The translations under genes and the position numbers were made by a program. DNA of 64,000 bases from Coenobita brevimanus (lineage: Eukaryota; Arthropoda; Malacostraca; Decapoda; Coenobitidae). Every line of letters begins with the position of its first letter. Position 1 is the first letter of the stretch. This document shows, one piece after another, positions 1 to 11,050 of the stretch. The DNA lies in NCBI GenBank assembly GCA_032717465.1, contig CM064715.1:33232112-33296111 (forward strand), read 5' to 3'. The notes under the pieces are model-generated. The model worked only from the letters and a program-made list of their open reading frames with translations, was not told the DNA's origin and made no database searches.

Positions 1-74
1 GAGGAAGGAGTAGTTGCAAGAAGAGTGGAAAGGTTACAAGAGGATGAGAAAAAGGCAGAGTATAAGAGAGACAA

Positions 75-1205
75 GTGTGTGAAAAGTATTTAGCGAAAGG
101 CAAGGATGTGTTTTGGGCATTTATGGATTTAGAGAAAGCGTATGATAGAATTGATAGGGAGGCTTTGTGGACTGTTTTAAGATTGTATGGACTTGATGGT
201 AGGTTACTAAAAGGGGTGAAAAGTTTTTATGTAAATAGTAGAGCGTGTGTAAGAGTGGGAAATACTGTGAGTGATTGGTTTCCCGTGAGAGTGGGGCTGC
301 GACAGGGATGTGTGATGTCGCCTTGGTTGTTTAATATTTACATGGATGGTGTTGTAAGGGAGGTGAATGCAAGAGTTTTAGGTGGTCTGAGTCTGGTAAA
401 TGTTGATGGAGGAGAGTGGAAACTGAAGCAGCTGCTGTTTGCAGATGATACTGCACTGGTGACTCATTCAGAGGAGAGATTGAGACAGTTGGTAGAGGAG
501 TTTGGAAGGGTGTGTGAAAGGAGGAAATTGAAAGTAAATGAGAATAAGAGTAAAGTGATGAAGTGTACGAGGTTGATAGATGGTAGGGGGATGAATATAG
601 TTTTGAATGGTGAGTTGCTTGAGGAGGTAGATTGTTTTAAATATCTAGGGTCACATGTTGCTGTGGATGGAAGAATAGATGAAGAAGTGAAGTTTAGAAT
701 AAATGAAGCAGGAAAGGTGCTGGGAGGAATGAAAAAAGTGTTTAAATGTCGTTCGCTTAGAATGGATGTAAAGAGAAGGCTGTATGAGGGTGTTGTGGTA
801 CCGACTGCGTTATATGGGGCTGAAACATGGAATATGGGTGTAGCAGAGAGGAAAAGTTTAAATGTAATGGAGATGAGATGTCTGAGGAGTATGTGTGGAG
901 TGACGCGTATGGATCGAGTGCGAAATGATGAAGTGCGAAGGAGAACTGGAGTTGTTCGGGAGATGGCTGGTAGAGTTGAGCAGAGGGTGTTGCAATGGTT
1001 TGGGCATATGGAGAGAATGGATAATGAGCAATTGGTGAAAAAGATAACTAGATCTGATGTGAGAGGTGTAAGACTGAGAGGAAGACCACGAATAGGATGG
1101 ATGGACAGTGTGAAGAGAGAGCTGGATGCGAGAGGGATGTCTGTTGAGCAAGGAAGAGTGGCTGTGCGTGACAGAAATAAATGGAGAGAAATTGTAAATG
1201 AATAA
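75..1205 (+). CDS. LINE A reverse transcriptase, C-terminal half (partial)
   Basis: Open for 376 codons with no internal stop. It begins inside RT with DLEKAYDRIDREALW (the first catalytic Asp region), then GLRQGCVMSPWLFNIYMDGV, then the catalytic FADDTALV box at about residue 123. The C-terminus has GHMERMDNE, then RGRPRIGWMDSVKR and ends WREIVNE. These are typical of ORF2 of RTE-like non-LTR elements. The endonuclease and the N-terminal third of RT are absent because of 5' truncation, so this open frame is a remnant. It is the best preserved family A RT in the window; the copies at 15834 and 19598 carry stops or an altered active site. Confidence 0.85.
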   Translation: MCEKYLAKGKDVFWAFMDLEKAYDRIDREALWTVLRLYGLDGRLLKGVKSFYVNSRACVRVGNTVSDWFPVRVGLRQGCVMSPWLFNIYMDGVVREVNARVLGGLSLVNVDGGEWKLKQLLFADDTALVTHSEERLRQLVEEFGRVCERRKLKVNENKSKVMKCTRLIDGRGMNIVLNGELLEEVDCFKYLGSHVAVDGRIDEEVKFRINEAGKVLGGMKKVFKCRSLRMDVKRRLYEGVVVPTALYGAETWNMGVAERKSLNVMEMRCLRSMCGVTRMDRVRNDEVRRRTGVVREMAGRVEQRVLQWFGHMERMDNEQLVKKITRSDVRGVRLRGRPRIGWMDSVKRELDARGMSVEQGRVAVRDRNKWREIVNE

Positions 1206-1531
1206 GTGATGACGCAGCCCTGAGGGGATATTCTCCCGCATTTGGTCTGATCAGCTAGTCAGGTCAGGTGCGGGTAAGGGGATGGGTCTGTTATGATGTG
1301 GCAGGGGTAAACCAGTTCTGCTGTCGGGCCCTGCTGTGGATGTCACTGCTTGCATTGCGCAGTTGACCCTTGTGCGGTGTGATGCGGTGAGGATCTGTCC
1401 GTTCTCCCCTTTGGGGCTAAGATGCGAATGAATGTGTTTGAATGGATGAGTAAATGGAGAGTGAGTCGTCCTGTCTCGGCTACCTCCCTTTCCTTGGGGG
1501 AAGCAGCCTAGGTATATAGATAGATAGATAG
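1206..1531 (+). repeat. Family A 3' tail ending in (TAGA)n
   Basis: Noncoding 3' region of A1, running from GATGACGCAGCCCTGAGGGG to GGAAGCAGCCTAGG and then TATAGATAGATAGATAG. The same roughly 310-bp tail occurs at 17041-17346 and 20802-21110, where it is followed by (TA)n, and a short form occurs at 17503-17580. Confidence 0.85.
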
Positions 1532-1594
1532 ATAAGAGAGAAGTGGAGGAACGATTGGGCAAATATGAATTGGAGCGGGTAGGAGACATGGAAG

Positions 1595-2485
1595 GTGTGT
1601 GTAGGATATTTACAGAAGAAATATGTGCAGCATGTGATATGGTGTGTGGAAGGAAGAGAAGACGGAGGGGGGGTGCAAGGAACAGTGTGGTGGACTGAAG
1701 AGGTGAAACAGGCTGTGGCACGAAAGAAGAAAGCATATAATGAATGGATGAGAAATAGGGGAGTGGAAGATGTTGAGAGGTGGAAGAGAGAGTTAAATGT
1801 AGAAAGAAAGAGAGAGGTGAAAAGATTAGTAAGAGAGAGTAAGAAGAGAGTGGATGAGGAATTTGGAAGGAATTTGAGTGTAAAGTGGAGGGACTGTAAG
1901 AAAATGTTCTGGAAAGAGGTAAAAAGAGTAAGACAGGGTAGAAGTGAAGTTAGCAGGGGAGTGAAAGATAAAAATGGTAGATTACTAGTGGAGAAGGGAG
2001 AAAAAGTGAGCAGATGGAGAGAACACTTTAAGGAATTGTTGAACGTAGAGGATGGAAGTAATGCGAGTATAAGTGGCTGGGGAATGGCTGCGAGAAGGAG
2101 GGAGGTGAGAAGACAGGAAGAAATCAGTAGGATAGAAGTTGTAGAAGCAATGAAGAAAGTTAAATCGGGGAAAGCCCCAGGAATTGATGGAGTGTGTGGT
2201 GAAATGCTGAAGCATGGGGGAGAGATAGTAGTAGAATGGATGTGGAAGATGTGCAGATTGGCCTGGGAGGAAGGTAGAGTCCCGGAGGATTGGAAGTCAG
2301 GTATAATTATTCCCTTGTACAAAGGAAAAGGGGAAAAAGAAGTGTGTGGTAATCATAGGGGCATTTGTCTTCTTAGTATAATAGGAAAAGTGTATGGTAG
2401 GATACTTATTGACAGAGTTAGAGAAAGAACAGAGAAATTAGTTGGAGAGAACAGGGAGGCTTTAGGAAGGGAAGAGGTTGTGTAG
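1595..2485 (+). pseudogene. LINE B ORF2 linker and RT fingers, broken
   Basis: Reads a lysine-rich linker (WWTEEVKQAVARKKKAY, typical between endonuclease and RT), then RT motifs KSGKAPGIDGVCGEMLKHG and LYKGKGEKEVCGNHRGICLL, and ends by frameshift just after the GEEQGGFRKGRG-equivalent region. The frame continues in another phase after 2486. It is a non-functional fragment of ORF2; the endonuclease is not in the window for this copy. The displayed start is arbitrary because the true start lies 5' of the window. Confidence 0.8.
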
Positions 2486-3650
2486 ATCAGATATTCATTC
2501 TTAGATCTTTAGTGGAAAAGTTTTTAGAGAAGGGAAAGAAGTTGTATGCGGCTTTCATGGATTTGGGGAAAGCATATGACAGGGTGGATGGACAAGGATT
2601 GTGGAAAGTGTTAAGAATATATGAGTAGATGGGAAGTTGTTGAATGCTGTGAAGAGTATGTACGATGGTGCGAAGGCTGCAGTGCGTGTGGATTGTGAAC
2701 TAAGTGAATTTTTCTCTTTGAAAGTTGGGTTGAAACAGGGATGTGTCATGTCTCCATGGTTGTTCAATCTGTACATGGATGGGGTAATAAAAGAGGTACA
2801 AGGTAGGGTAGTGGATGTTGGAGTGGCCCTGGTGAGAGAGGATAGTGTTTGGAAACTCCCTGTACTGTTGTTTGCAGATGATACAGTGTTGTTGAGTGAA
2901 GACGAAGGGGAGCTGCAAGGCTTGGTGGATGAGTTTGGGAGAGTGTGTAAGAAACGGAATCTAAAGGTGAATGTAGGGAAGAGTAAAGTGATGGTCTTTG
3001 AGAGAGGTGAAGTCAGTGAATGTACAGCGAGGTTGGATGGTGAGGAATTGGAAAATGTGAGTACGTTTAAGTACCTGGGTAGTGTGATGAGTAAGGATGG
3101 AGGTTTGGAGAGTGAAGTGCTTGAAAGGACACAGCAAAGAAGAAAGGTTGCTGGTTCTTTGAAAGCAGTGATAAGAAACAGGGAAGTGAGCATGGCAATG
3201 AAAAAGTTACTACATGAGAGTATTGTGATACCAACTCTAACGTACGGAAGTGAAGCTTGGACGTTGTTGGAAGGACACAAGTCAAGAGTGAGAGCAGTGG
3301 AAATGAGTTATTTAAGAGGAGCCTGTGGAGTCACATGGACAGACAGGCTGACGAATGAGGATATAAAGGAGCGTTGTGGTGTTGATGTTGATGTGATAGG
3401 AAGCGTTATGAGGAACACACTGAGGTGGTTTGGCCATGTGGAGAGGATGGTGGGTGAAAGACTGACGAAGAGAGTGTATGTGAGTGAGGTGGAGGGGGGA
3501 AGAGGGAGGGGGAGGCCGAGGATAAGATGGAGGGATGGGGTGGAGAGGTATATGAGAGATGGGGGTGTGAGTTGGGAGCAGGGCAGTGAAATGGTGGGGG
3601 ACAGGGCGACTTGGAGGCGATTTGTTTGTGGCCACCCCAAACGGGATTGA
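2486..3650 (+). pseudogene. LINE B ORF2 RT core and C-terminus
   Basis: Continues B1a. After a short frame-broken stretch (2486-2636) the frame from 2637 to 3650 reads GLKQGCVMSPWLFNLYMDGV, the catalytic LLFADDTVLLSEDEGE, then SVMSKDGGLESEVLER, GACGVTWTDRLTNEDIKERCG, WFGHVERM and GRGRGRPRIRWRDGV. The protein ends RRFVCGHPKRD just before the tail. Catalytic Asp pair intact, but the gene is interrupted upstream. Nearly identical to the minus-strand copy at 48117-49091. Confidence 0.82.
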
Positions 3651-3683
3651 GGCGTCTGGCAATAGATAGAATAGATAGACAGA

Positions 3684-4367
3684 TGAGTAGGTCTCCATTA
3701 CCAAGCTTTTTTACATGCTCCACCTCTCCAGCACAGTAATCAATCACTTTCTTGATGATGAAAGGATTGATACTGCTCAAGAGAGTGGAACCAAGAGCAT
3801 GGAGAGTGACAAACTGTGCATTATGAAAGGGGGGAAGGCAGTAGCGACGTCCTCCATAGTACCACTCCCCCCTAACGGGGGAAGTGAGAAGAAGGTGAGA
3901 AAACAATCAAAGGACGAATAACCCAGGGAAAAACACTTAAGTCTGAGGTTGCCCTCTCAAACCACTCCAGGAAGGCCCGATCGTGTCTATTCATGCCCCA
4001 GAGCGACCATTGGGGGGTACCCTCTGTGGGCGAGTAAGCAAAGGCAAATTCAGGAAAATACACAAACACCTACTGTATCTCTAAACAGGGAAGGGAGGAA
4101 AATGAGTACTAGCTAAAATAACTAAGAAGAAACGCCCTAATGGCGATAAACAAAAAACTAATGCCGGTGTGGCAGCCCTATAGCTAGGGGAGAGCTCAGA
4201 TGAAATACGTCTTCACCCTCCGCGACCATGCATAAAAGTCCCTCACTCAGACATAGTATCTGAAAGTGTAACTCGAATCACCTGAGGTTGTAAAGGCTAT
4301 AGTGTAACCACACAAAACACGGAGGGGTTGGCTAGCAAGGTACCACTTCTTTTATGACTGACTGTAC
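3684..4367. other. No gene seen
   Basis: AT-balanced sequence with only short frames. I see no domain, inverted end or simple repeat here. Confidence 0.5.
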
Positions 4368-5198
4368 TGTACAGTCATAAGAAAAACTATCGTTATCCAT
4401 AAGAGCTATCCAGTATGACACAACGACGAAGTGTTGTGGAATGACGGGATAGGAAACTTTGTATCACAAACCCATCAATGTCGGTTATGTGAGACACAGA
4501 TATTAGAGTTTTTGCTAGAGGTAATAAAAGCAAATTAGATTGTTTGGCCTCTGTGCATAGAGACAGTACGTTTTATTATCCAGCACCGAATTCATTAAAT
4601 AAAGTTATAACAGAATGGTGTAGAGTCGGCAACACACATGCAGGCGGGCAAGTATGTGCACCCATGCCAGAACCATGATAGTAATTCAGCCGATAGAAGC
4701 CAAGTTAGTAAATTTCAGTGTAATAATGATATGTATTGCTTTCTAAATATAATAAATGCAGAACGATTATAGCTCCTCGTGCACTCTATGGTATCATCAT
4801 AATGCATAACATGGATATACCACATCCCATCCATATTAACTCTGAAGCATCCATCTGAAGCATTTAACCACCCATCTAAAGCAAACAAATGAACTTGTGC
4901 ACCCCTGCTAGACTGTATTATATAGATAATAAGTGTTGAATAGCAGGAAAATAGTAAACGTGCGAGTTTCATTATTAATCTCCTGTGGGGCACTCAGGGT
5001 AACGCAAACACGTCCTATATATTTCCCCGCCATATGGCTCATTCTTGCTCATTATTCCAACTCTTGTAATGGGATTGTGATATGGCAACACTAGATAGGG
5101 AGGGGAGAACAGCAAGGACCTGCCCACATAGCCCAGCTAACATTTGTTTTGCATCGAACATTCCTTGGGGTAACGATAGTTTTTCTTACGACTGTACA
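4368..5198. mobile_element. MITE-like element with 31-bp inverted ends
   Basis: The 31-bp ends at 4368-4398 and 5168-5198 are inverted copies with about two mismatches: the left begins TGTACAGTCATAAGAAAAAC and the right is its complement with G for A. The interior has no long frame. I could not define a target duplication, so the superfamily is open. Length about 831 bp. Confidence 0.7.
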
Positions 5199-5339
5199 TC
5201 AGACCAAAAGTGAATTTATCGTATATGTACGATAATTATCTTACATATGGGAACACTGCAGTAGGCTTGGCGCGTTAGGTGGGTTGCTCCCGCAATGCAC
5301 TGCATCCTGTGCTTTCAGATGGTATGCCACTGAATGTGA

Positions 5340-6250
5340 CTAGGCACTGTTTCGGCAAATCAGAGACTGCGACATTAGATAAATTGAAATCCATGAGGAT
5401 CTACACATACAGTATAAGACGTCTCGCAGAGGGTTCCATACTTGATATCTTAATGTGTTAATTAGAAAACATTAGTTTAGATATTGTAGGTCTAAGATTC
5501 ACAGAAAAGAAGAAAATAATAAATCAGCACCATGACAGTAACCACTTATTTTGCTACAGAGGAAGGCAAAAGACAGAGTTAGTGGTGTACTATTTCTAAT
5601 GAACAGAAATCATGTGAAGAACATTGTTAAATTCAGCAGTGTATCTGACATAGTAGCATGGATTGTAATTAAACTGTGCAAAATATACACCTTGAAAGTA
5701 ATACAAATATATGCACCGCATTCTCAAAGCTAAGATGAAGAAACAGAAACATCCTAGGACGACATCTCCCAGATTATGGAAGAAGAAAAGACCAGACATA
5801 CTATATTCATGGGAGACTTCAATGCAAAAGTTGGCAAATCGAAAATGGAGAAGCATGTACTGGAAAATTTGAAGTGGGAGAAAGGAATCACAGAGGTGAG
5901 GTGGTGGTAAATTTTGCGGATATATATAACTTTAAAAAAAAAAAAAAAAAAAAACTCTCACAAAAGAACAGGAAGAAAAAGAACCGGGAGTAGTCTAAAT
6001 GCAGAAACCAAGAAAGAAATTGACTTCAGTGAACCAAGAAAGAAATTGACTTCAGTGAACCAAGAAAGAAATTGACTTCAGTATAACAGATAAGAATAAC
6101 ACAACCACAAATGTCACAATTATCAACAAAGCAAATACAGGAAGTGACCACAGAATGGTGGATTGCACAGCCAAATTCAATTTCAGAAGTGAAAGAAAAG
6201 AATCAGATTAAAAATAAAAAGATATGCCCAATAAGAGTAAGTGAAAACAA
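5340..6250 (+). pseudogene. RTE endonuclease domain, degenerate
   Basis: APE-type endonuclease remnant in several frames: KLKSMRIYTYSIRRLAEGS near 5385 (start of domain), DIVGL near 5480, a GDFNAKVGK-like box near 5815 (FMGDFNAKVGKS), and a GSDHRMV-like end near 6140. This nuclease nicks target DNA to prime reverse transcription. A (A)18 run at 5935-5953 and a 3 x 26-bp tandem repeat at 6006-6082 disrupt the frame. The KLKSM start is shared with the copy C2 (near 14740, minus). Confidence 0.7.
6006..6082 (+). repeat. 3 x 26-bp tandem repeat
   Basis: Three near-identical copies of a 26-base unit starting AACCAAGAAAGAAATTGACT. The unit is not a multiple of 3, so it shifts the endonuclease frame. 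Confidence 0.9.
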
Positions 6251-7398
6251 AGTAGCCTTTTAATTAGAATTAGCGAACAGAATGTAGGCTAAAAGTTATG
6301 CTGAGTGTCACATTGATGAGTTGAATGATAAACTAGCAAAAGTGCTAAGAGAATCAAGAGAGGTAGTAAGGAAAGCTAATACAACCAAAACCAACAAGTA
6401 TTTAATAATGATCTAGGAGCTTATAAGATGAATAAAGGAGATGAAAGTAAAAATAAAGATGAAACTGTAAAAGTAGAATTAAATAAGCTTACTAACAAGA
6501 GACAGAGAGAAAAAAAAGGAAAGAGGAACATGGATCAAATAAAAGAACCCATCAAAAAAAGGAAAAAGTCTGAAACAAATCCTAAGTAAAATGGCACCAG
6601 AAAAGCAACAAATTATATCACTGAAAGACAAAAACAGTGAGGTGATTAAGTGCAGATATAGGATGGTGAAGAGAACTGAAGAAATTTACAAAAAAAAACT
6701 GTATGCATAAAAGACAAGAGTACAAATAACTAACTTATCAGTTGACACAAGTTAAATACATGAGGTAACAGCAGACGAAGTAAACATTTCCCTTAAAACT
6801 AAGAACAGCAGGACGGCCCCAGAAGAAGATGGAATAGTAGCAGTTTTACAATAGGATGCAGGAGATGAGGTACAAAATAGGCTTGCCCACTTATTTACTC
6901 AGTGTATAAAGAAGAAGAAAATTAGCAAAACATGATGCAATGGATAGTTATTTTGCTTTTCAAAAGAGGCAACTCAAACGATTATAATACCTATCAGCCC
7001 ATTACCTTATTACCAGTTATTTACAAACTTTCCACTAAAGTCCTTAAGAAGATAATAACCAAAAATTTAGAAGAAAACCAACCTCGCAAACAGGCTGGAA
7101 TCTGAAGCGGGAATTCGACTGCTGATCATGTACACACAATGAATCATCTAAATAAGAAAACTGCAGAATAAAATAAACCAGTGTGCTAAGGTTTTGTTGA
7201 CTGCGAAAAAGCTTTTGACACAGTGGAATATACAGCAATTCTCAGTTGACTGCGGGAACAAGGAGTAAATGCAAACATTGTAAAACTGCTCGAAAACATA
7301 TAAAGAGGGAACTGATACAGTTATTTTACATAAAGACTTGGAAAAAATTAAGGCTGAGAAGGGCATACGTCTTGGAGATGCAATTTCGCTAAAATTAT
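6251..7398 (+). pseudogene. RTE RT N-terminal part, degenerate
   Basis: Degenerate linker and RT: lysine-rich linker 6480-6700, APEEDGIVA (usual APGEDGI) near 6820, an LLP-containing block near 7000, CEKAFDTVE near 7205 (first catalytic Asp), and KGIRLGDAISLKLF at 7350-7398, the RQGDxISPKLF box of RTE. It stops exactly at the TTAA where piggyBac inserted and resumes at 11051 with the ESIFRKLDLD block. Confidence 0.78.
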
Positions 7399-7739
7399 TT
7401 AACCCGAGGCGTCTTGTCAGCGTATGGATACATTGCAACGTTTTGTCACGGACACCCGACGACATATCCATATGTTTTGCACCTGCAAGGTCTGTCATTT
7501 GCACATTTTTCAAATCTTGCATGTGACTTTTGGTGCGTAGGCATGGGACACCTTCCTAAACCCGCCACCAGGCGGGAACACCCCGACCCCACGTGACCAG
7601 CACGCTCCCTTGTCTCAGTCACTCACCTTGTAGCAGTTACCCAGCACAGACATGGTGTGCCAAGGTCTCTCTGATGCTGAAATTCAAGCTGTCCTGATAT
7701 GCCTTCACAGGCGACAGCAATTTCCCACTTGATGATGAC

Positions 7740-7997
7740 GTGGCGGACAAAGACTACTTGCTCCCCGAGGACAAGACAAGCAGCAGTGATGAGGAAGTAC
7801 CATCTCCTAGGAAGTGGCGATACGTGACTTATCATGAGGTTAGAGAAGGCCAGCCTGGACCTCAACCACGTGCAAGCACCTCTCTCCAGCCCCTAGAGGA
7901 AAGGGAGGGCGAGGGCGAGGACAAGAGGACGAGGATGAAGACAGAGCCGTGGGACGTTGTGCTACCTTGTGGCTCGGGAGAGAAAGAATTTCGCTAG
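7740..7997 (+). pseudogene. piggyBac transposase N-terminal exon, probable
   Basis: Acidic frame with LPEDKTSSSDEEVPSP, the kind of acidic, Ser-rich N-terminus that piggyBac transposases carry. The preceding stretch (about 7650-7735, MVCQGLSDAEIQ) is in another frame. The main transposase frame starts after 8355, and a possible intron lies between: AG|GTATGGG near 8031 and CACCTCCAG near 8354. The intron is inferred from the splice-like ends and is unproven. Confidence 0.5.
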
Positions 7998-8354
7998 GGG
8001 GAGGTGAAGGGGCAGCGAGGAGGAATATCAGGTATGGGCCTAGTGCTTTGTATGGGGAAGGTGGGAGTGGTGTGGTGGTAGTGAGTGGTGAAAGGGAAAT
8101 GGTGTGGCAGGGATGAACAGTGAAAGTGAAAGTCATGGTCGGAGGGAGGCAGCGTGAGCATGTGGTGTACATGGGCAGTGGGGAGGTAAGGAGTTGCTCC
8201 CTAGCATGTCTTTCGCCCTGCAATATATCCGTGCTTCCTCCCCACAGACCCATGATGTGGGGAAACGAAGGAAAGGGAAGAGAAAGGGGAAAGGAAAAGG
8301 GAGAGGAGTGTGAGTAGGGAAGGGTGCTGCTTTCCACATCCCTCACCACCTCCA

Positions 8355-9963
8355 GCATCCTCTCCTCCCCTCCCTGATGAAGGCGACGATGGGGACCAGA
8401 CTGGAGACGGTAGCGTGTCATGGGACTGGGGCGATGGGAGTAATTTCACTCCCGTCATTCACCCCCTTCACTGAGGAGTGGCGGTCTGGCTGCATGGCTC
8501 CAGGAATTCCTGCCAGGTCCACCAGGGTGGATTTCTTCCACCTGTTCTTTGGGGAGGAGTTTGTGGAGAGGATTGTGGAACAGACTAACACATTCGCAAG
8601 CAGCCAGCGCTGTGAAAGCGAGCGTGAAGGTACAAGAAGCAGGCACTCCCTCCAGTATAACTGCCCAGTTACCACAGGTGAGATGTTTATCTTTCTAGCC
8701 CTGGTTCCTTTGATGGGTATTGTACGGAAAAGACAGATTCCGACATCCTGGTCAACAGACCCTATGACCAACACACCTTTCTTTGGGAAGGTAATGGGCC
8801 AGAATAAATTTCAGCAAATTCTGAGCCGCCTCCACTTATACGATGCCGACGATCCTGCTAATGCAAATAACATGGATAGAATGAGGAGTAAAAGGCTGGT
8901 ATGTGATCACCTGCAGGAAAAGTTCCACTCATCCTTCTATCCTTATCGAGACCTTGTCATACATGAGAGTCTCGTATTGTGGATAGGCAATATATCTTTT
9001 CAGCAGTACATATCCAGCAAGAGACACCGTTTTGGGTTCAAGATCTTTGTTATGTATGACTGTAAGACTGGTTATGTGCAAGACATAGTCTTGTACACCG
9101 GCGCACAGGCAGACATAATAGAAGATCAAAGTATTGGACTCTCAGGGGCCGTGGGAAAGACAATGATAGAGGAGTACCTTCATCGTGGTCACGTGCTGTA
9201 CCTGGACAACTGGTACATTAGCCCCCTTCTCGCACGGTACGTACACCTGCACGACACCAGAGTCTGTGGCACCATGAAGAAAAACCGTCGGTATATGGTC
9301 AAGGTTGGGAGGAAGCTTGACAAGAATGAGATTTTTTTTTTCAAGTCAAATAACAACCTCGCCACCCTGTGGAACCACAACAGGGAAGATTGCCTCCTAT
9401 CGACAGTACACCGCCCCCTCATGCACTGCACAGACTCCGTGGATTACTGAAGCGAGAGGAGGCACCACGTCTGGAAACCTGAGTCAGTACTGGACTACAA
9501 TATCAACATGAGGCAAGTGGACCAGTCTGACTCCATGATTTCCGGCGTGGAGTGTGCCAGGACCACGATGAAGTGGTAGAAAAAGCTCTTTCTCCACTTG
9601 CTTGATATCACGGTCCTGAACTGCCATGCCATGACTACGGGAACCTCAGAGACCCTCGAGGGGTTTGTAAGGGAGCTGTCTCACAAAATCCTCGTGAAAT
9701 ATGCAGAGGACAGGCCCCATCACCGCCTCTGCCCCGCCATTGCCACACAGACTCCCCTACATCTCACTGCACACCACTTCCCCAGCACCATCCCTCCTCA
9801 ACCAAACTGCCCTAGACCTCAGCAGCGGTGTCACGTCTTCAGTAACTCTAAAGTGATACAAACGACTAAAAGAAAAGACACGAGGTACAAGTGTGTGGAG
9901 TGCAACATTGGCTTGTGCGTTGGGCCTTGCTTCAAAGAATATTACACATTAGTGCCTTACTGA
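8355..9963 (+). pseudogene. piggyBac transposase (DDE_Tnp_1_7), inactive
   Basis: Cut-and-paste transposase, one frame throughout, interrupted by TGA at 9448 and TAG at 9577. Order: TTGEMFIFLALVPLMGIVRK, STDPMTNTPFFGKVM, then SFQQYISSKRHRFGFKIF, LYLDNWYISP (second catalytic Asp present), LDYNINMRQVDQSD (third Asp region present), and a C-terminal Cys-rich finger TRYKCVECNIGLCVGPCFKEY. At the first catalytic site the family's DESL is HESL (codon CAT, near 8958), so the catalytic Asp is lost. The missing Asp plus two stops make this copy inactive, although any stop-free relatives could mobilise its ends. Confidence 0.88.
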
Positions 9964-9992
9964 TACTGTGTGTGCTTGCGATATGACTCTCT

Positions 9993-10655
9993 TAAGTGCT
10001 GTAAATATGCGATAATCTGACGTTCACTATAACAGTAAGGTTTGTAAGTATGTGATAACAGTAATATAAGGTGGAAACTGGTATAGTATAAGTAGAAAAG
10101 TATAATGTAAGTGGAAAAATAGAATGAAAGTTGAAACAGTAGTCAGAGTGAGTTTGCACACTATGTAAATATGTGATAATCTGACACTCACTATAATAGT
10201 AAGGCCTGTAAATATGTGATAACAGTTAAATAAAGTCGAAACGGGTGTAATGTTAGTGGAAAAGTATAATGTAAGTGGAAGAATAGAATGTAAGTTGAAA
10301 CAATATTCATAGTGTGTTCTCTCACTACGTAAATATGCGCTAACATTGAGCTAAGTATAATCTCAAGGCCTGTAAATATGTGACAACAGCTATATAAAGT
10401 GAAAACGGATATCAGTATAATGTTAGTGGAAAAACATTATGTAAGTCGAAAAAATGAAATGTATGTTGAAACAACAGTCATAGCAAGTGTGCATACTATG
10501 TAAATATACGCTAACATTACGCTAAATATAATCGTAAGGCCTGTAAATATGTGATAACAGTTATATAAAGTGGAAACGGGTATAATGTTAGTGGAAAAGT
10601 ATTATGCAAGTTGAGAAAATGAAATGTATGCTGAAACAACAATCATAACGAATCA
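9993..10655 (+). repeat. 4 x about 165-bp tandem repeat
   Basis: Four diverged units begin near 10001, 10162, 10327 and 10498, each with GTAAATATGYGMTAA early, AAGGCCTGTAAATATGTG in the middle, and TGTAAGTTGAAACA-like sequence late. It lies 3' of the piggyBac transposase and inside the element. Confidence 0.85.
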
Positions 10656-11050
10656 TATGTGTCCGGTTTGGGCAATTTCGTTATGCTCACTCAGTGGAAC
10701 AATGCATATTTCACCTATATTTTTGTATGAAAACCAGTATGATCTTGTACTACATGTTTTTTTGTTCAATCTAAATAAATACCTAGCTGTTGTGAGTGGT
10801 TCCTCATACTAAGCCCTATCATAGAAAACGTGACAGACGCAGCGCACCTCCACAGAACATGGTACCAGGTGTATGGAGGCTTACCTGTTTAGGCCACTTC
10901 TAGACCCAGGTGACCACTTTCTTTGTGATTTTCCATAGTTTCTCACCAAAAGCGGAGGTTTGAGTGAATTTTTTTTTTTTTCCAAAATCTGCCAGGATGG
11001 GGGAGGGAGGGGATCAGTGGTAGAAAATCTGCGGGGACGCGGTGGGTTAA

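Larger units (their letters stand above)
72..1531 (+). mobile_element. LINE family A copy A1, 5'-truncated
   Basis: A 5'-truncated LINE inserted into B1a. It starts inside the RT domain and ends with the family A 3' tail and (TAGA)n. The 10-bp sequence ATAAGAGAGA occurs at 62-71 and again at 1532-1541, which is a target-site duplication. Bases downstream of 1541 continue the family B sequence that stops at 71. This makes A1 younger than B1a. Confidence 0.88.
1..3683 (+). mobile_element. LINE family B copy B1a, split by LINE A1
   Basis: Non-LTR retrotransposon copy running from before the window edge to a (TAGA)n-like tail near 3660-3683. Bases 1-71 and 1542 onward are the two sides of one element: the same stretch is continuous in the related copy at about 22855-23020. 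The 3' end reads GGGATTGAGGCGTCTGGC and then tetranucleotide repeats, as in the copy at 47963-49539. It encodes the linker, RT and C-terminal region of ORF2 and is broken by frameshifts, so it is not autonomous. The clade is probably RTE-like or related, judged from the GHVERM and GRPRIRW motifs of the C-terminus. Confidence 0.85.
7399..11050 (+). mobile_element. piggyBac-family transposon, about 3.65 kb
   Basis: Bounded by TTAA at 7399-7402 and 11047-11050. The left end reads TTAACCCGAGGCGTCTTG and the right end GGTGGGTTAA. The ends match those of the small element at 37647-38412. The insert interrupts an RTE reading frame that is continuous if one TTAA and the insert are removed. Contains a degenerate transposase gene and a four-unit tandem repeat in the 3' noncoding part. 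Confidence 0.9.

Noticed and set aside
858..3906. Minus-strand Ser/His/Leu-rich frames over LINEs A and B
   Set aside because: Antisense shadows of the purine-rich RT coding strand.
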